This document shows, piece after piece, positions 5,551 through 6,413 of a DNA stretch of 6,413 nucleotides; the first letter of the stretch is position 1; every line of letters starts with the position of its first letter. The notes beneath the pieces are model-generated. The model did not search any database. It was not told the origin of the DNA and saw only the letters and a list, made by a program, of their open reading frames with translations. The position numbers were made by a program, and so were the translations under genes. Source of the DNA: DATAYA01 sp036272815 (lineage in GTDB: Bacteria > Pseudomonadota > Alphaproteobacteria > Acetobacterales > Acetobacteraceae); contig DATAYA010000251.1 of NCBI GenBank assembly GCA_036272815.1, positions 1-6,413 of the forward strand. Direction: 5' to 3'.

Positions 5551-6233
5551 CGCCGCCCGACCGGCTCTATGGCCGCGCCCGCGGCCACGCGCTGCGGCCG
5601 CGGCAGCAGCGCTTGCTGTCGGTGACGCTGCCGCGCGTGCGCTTCGACGCGGCGCAGGCGGCCGCGCCATGTGCAGCCTTCGCGGCGCCGGTGCGCGCGC
5701 TGTGGCTGGAGGTCGGCTTCGGCGGTGGCGAGCACGCGCGCGCGTTGGCCGCCGCGCATCCGGAAGCCGGGCTGATCGCGTGCGAGGTGTTCGAGAACGG
5801 CATCTGCTCCATGCTCTCGGCGTTGGTCCCGGAGGGCGCCGAGGCGACCGCGGCGCTTCCGCCAAATTTGCGGCTCTGGACCGAGGACGCGCGGGCGTTG
5901 TTGCGGCGTCTCCCGACGGGGGCGCTCGACCGGCTGTTCCTGATGTTCCCCGATCCCTGGCCGAAGGCGCGGCATGCCAAGCGGCGCTTCGTCCATCCGG
6001 CGCTGCTGCCGCTGGTGGCGCGCGCGCTGCGGCCGGGTGGCGAGTGGCGGATCGCGTCGGACGATCCCACCTACCAGCACTGGGTCGCCGAGGTGTTGGC
6101 CCGGCAGGATTTCTTCGAAGCTCCGTCGCCCGCGGAGACGCGTCCGGAGGGCTGGCCGCCGACACGGTACGAGGCGAAAGCGCTGGCGGCCGGCCGGCGC
6201 CCGCTCTACTGGCCGCTGCGCCGGTGCGATTAG
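5532..6233 (+). CDS. trmB: tRNA (guanine-N7-)-methyltransferase (non-canonical start proposed)
   Basis: SAM-dependent enzyme that methylates N7 of guanine 46 in the tRNA variable loop. The SAM-binding segment is WLEVGFGGGEHARALAAAHP, followed by the CEVFENG strand. The family motif FPDPWPKARHAKRRF and the later ASDDPTYQHW and TRYEAKAL blocks are present. The first standard start in frame is TTG 5613, giving 206 residues. However, codons 5556-5612 encode PDRLYGRARGHALRPRQQR, which matches the conserved alphaproteobacterial N-terminus. I saw no in-frame ATG, GTG or TTG between the preceding stop (5334-5336) and 5613. CTG 5532 overlaps the metK stop as CTGA and gives 233 residues, the expected family size, so I use it. 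A weak GGG at 5526-5528 lies upstream. Function is nearly certain; the exact start is not. The 3' end overlaps the convergent gene by four bases. Confidence 0.9.
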   Translation: MSGTLKPPPDRLYGRARGHALRPRQQRLLSVTLPRVRFDAAQAAAPCAAFAAPVRALWLEVGFGGGEHARALAAAHPEAGLIACEVFENGICSMLSALVPEGAEATAALPPNLRLWTEDARALLRRLPTGALDRLFLMFPDPWPKARHAKRRFVHPALLPLVARALRPGGEWRIASDDPTYQHWVAEVLARQDFFEAPSPAETRPEGWPPTRYEAKALAAGRRPLYWPLRRCD

Positions 6234-6263
6234 GGGACGACGGTCACCGAGACCGGCACCGGC
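6220..6263. terminator. Nested inverted repeat across the convergent gene ends
   Basis: GCCGGTGC (6220-6227) is a perfect reverse complement of GCACCGGC (6256-6263). Within the interval, CGGTC (6241-6245) pairs with GACCG (6251-6255) around ACCGA. The structure spans the overlapping stop codons of trmB and the opposite gene and would form in RNA from either strand. That makes it a candidate two-way transcript end, though neither side has a T run. Most of it is coding sequence, so chance is possible. Confidence 0.25.
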
Positions 6264-6413
6264 AGGTTGGTTGGCAGCACGTTGACCGTGAACCCGTCCG
6301 GGCCGAGGTAGCCCGGCACCGACTGGTAGATCACCGTCACGGTCTGGCCGGTCTTGCCCAGGGTCGCGGTGCCGTGTCCCGGCGGGGTGGTGACGCGCGC
6401 GCCGGTGACGGAG
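6230..6413 (-). CDS. C-terminal fragment of a putative exported beta-rich (Ig-like) protein
   Basis: On the - strand the frame is open from the window edge (first full codon at 6412) to a TAA at 6232-6230, giving 60 residues. It reads SVTGARVTTPPGHGTATLGK and continues through TVTVIYQ, SVPGYLGPDGFTVNVLP and a final PVPVSVTVVP. Alternating Val/Thr with Pro/Gly turns, no Cys and few charged residues indicate beta strands. The PGYxGPDGFTV segment resembles the PGYxGxDxFTxxV turn seen in Ig-like or cadherin-like repeats of exported alphaproteobacterial proteins. The fragment is too short to name a family, and its signal peptide would lie outside the window. GC content and third-position pattern match the neighbours, so there is no sign of foreign origin. 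It meets trmB tail to tail with a four-base overlap. The frame is well supported; cell location and fold are inference. Confidence 0.7.
   Translation of the reverse strand, partial: SVTGARVTTPPGHGTATLGKTGQTVTVIYQSVPGYLGPDGFTVNVLPTNLPVPVSVTVVP

Noticed and set aside
5571..5607. GC-rich inverted repeats (7-bp GGCCGCG/CGCGGCC and GCTGC/GCAGC) early in trmB
   Set aside because: They lie in conserved coding sequence (GRARGH...RPRQQ) and are explained by GC-rich Arg/Ala/Gly codons.
5569..5625. ATG at 5569 as a start for trmB
   Set aside because: It is in a different frame, reaches a stop at 5623-5625 after 18 codons, and the TrmB-like residues are in the other frame.
1..6413. Search for tRNA, rRNA, CRISPR repeats, insertion sequences, attachment sites or defence genes
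   Set aside because: No cloverleaf-like segment, spaced direct repeats, transposase motifs or terminal repeats were seen. The genes are housekeeping apart from the fragment at the right edge.

Overview
The window is strongly GC-rich, with G or C at most third codon positions. It carries five housekeeping genes on the + strand and the end of a sixth, unrelated gene on the - strand. Protein features point to an alphaproteobacterium, most likely Rhodospirillales/Acetobacteraceae-like. These are a DnaK ending in an EEVD-type tail with a short basic extension, a MetK with the compact insert before GAGDQG, a TrmB with the alphaproteobacterial N-terminal DRLYGR...GH block, and the order dnaK-dnaJ-dapB. 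The taxonomic call is inference.

Layout: (1) 1-1904, dnaK, lacking only about its first eight codons. (2) 1905-2042, a spacer holding a very stable hairpin. (3) 2043-3179, dnaJ, complete. (4) 3180-3452, a 273-bp spacer with an imperfect hairpin after dnaJ, an AT-richer promoter-like stretch, a run of eight C, and a strong GC hairpin followed by five T. (5) 3453-4253, dapB. (6) 4254-4350, a spacer with a small hairpin and a long perfect-stem hairpin just upstream of the metK ribosome binding site. (7) 4351-5535, metK. (8) trmB, which overlaps the metK stop if it starts where family conservation requires, ending at 6233. (9) 6230-6413, the C-terminal 60 residues of a probably exported beta-rich protein on the - strand, convergent with trmB and sharing four bases with it.

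Functional logic: DnaK and DnaJ form the Hsp70 chaperone pair. DapB (diaminopimelate/lysine branch) and MetK (S-adenosylmethionine synthesis) both belong to aspartate-family metabolism. MetK makes the methyl donor that TrmB uses to form m7G46 in tRNA. The tight metK-trmB junction therefore couples a cofactor producer with a consumer.

No mobile element, CRISPR array, phage gene or defence system was found, and nothing here looks like an undescribed multi-gene system. The observations most worth a second look are the missing canonical start codon for the conserved N-terminus of TrmB, the structured leaders of dapB and metK, and the unrecognised exported-protein fragment at the right edge.
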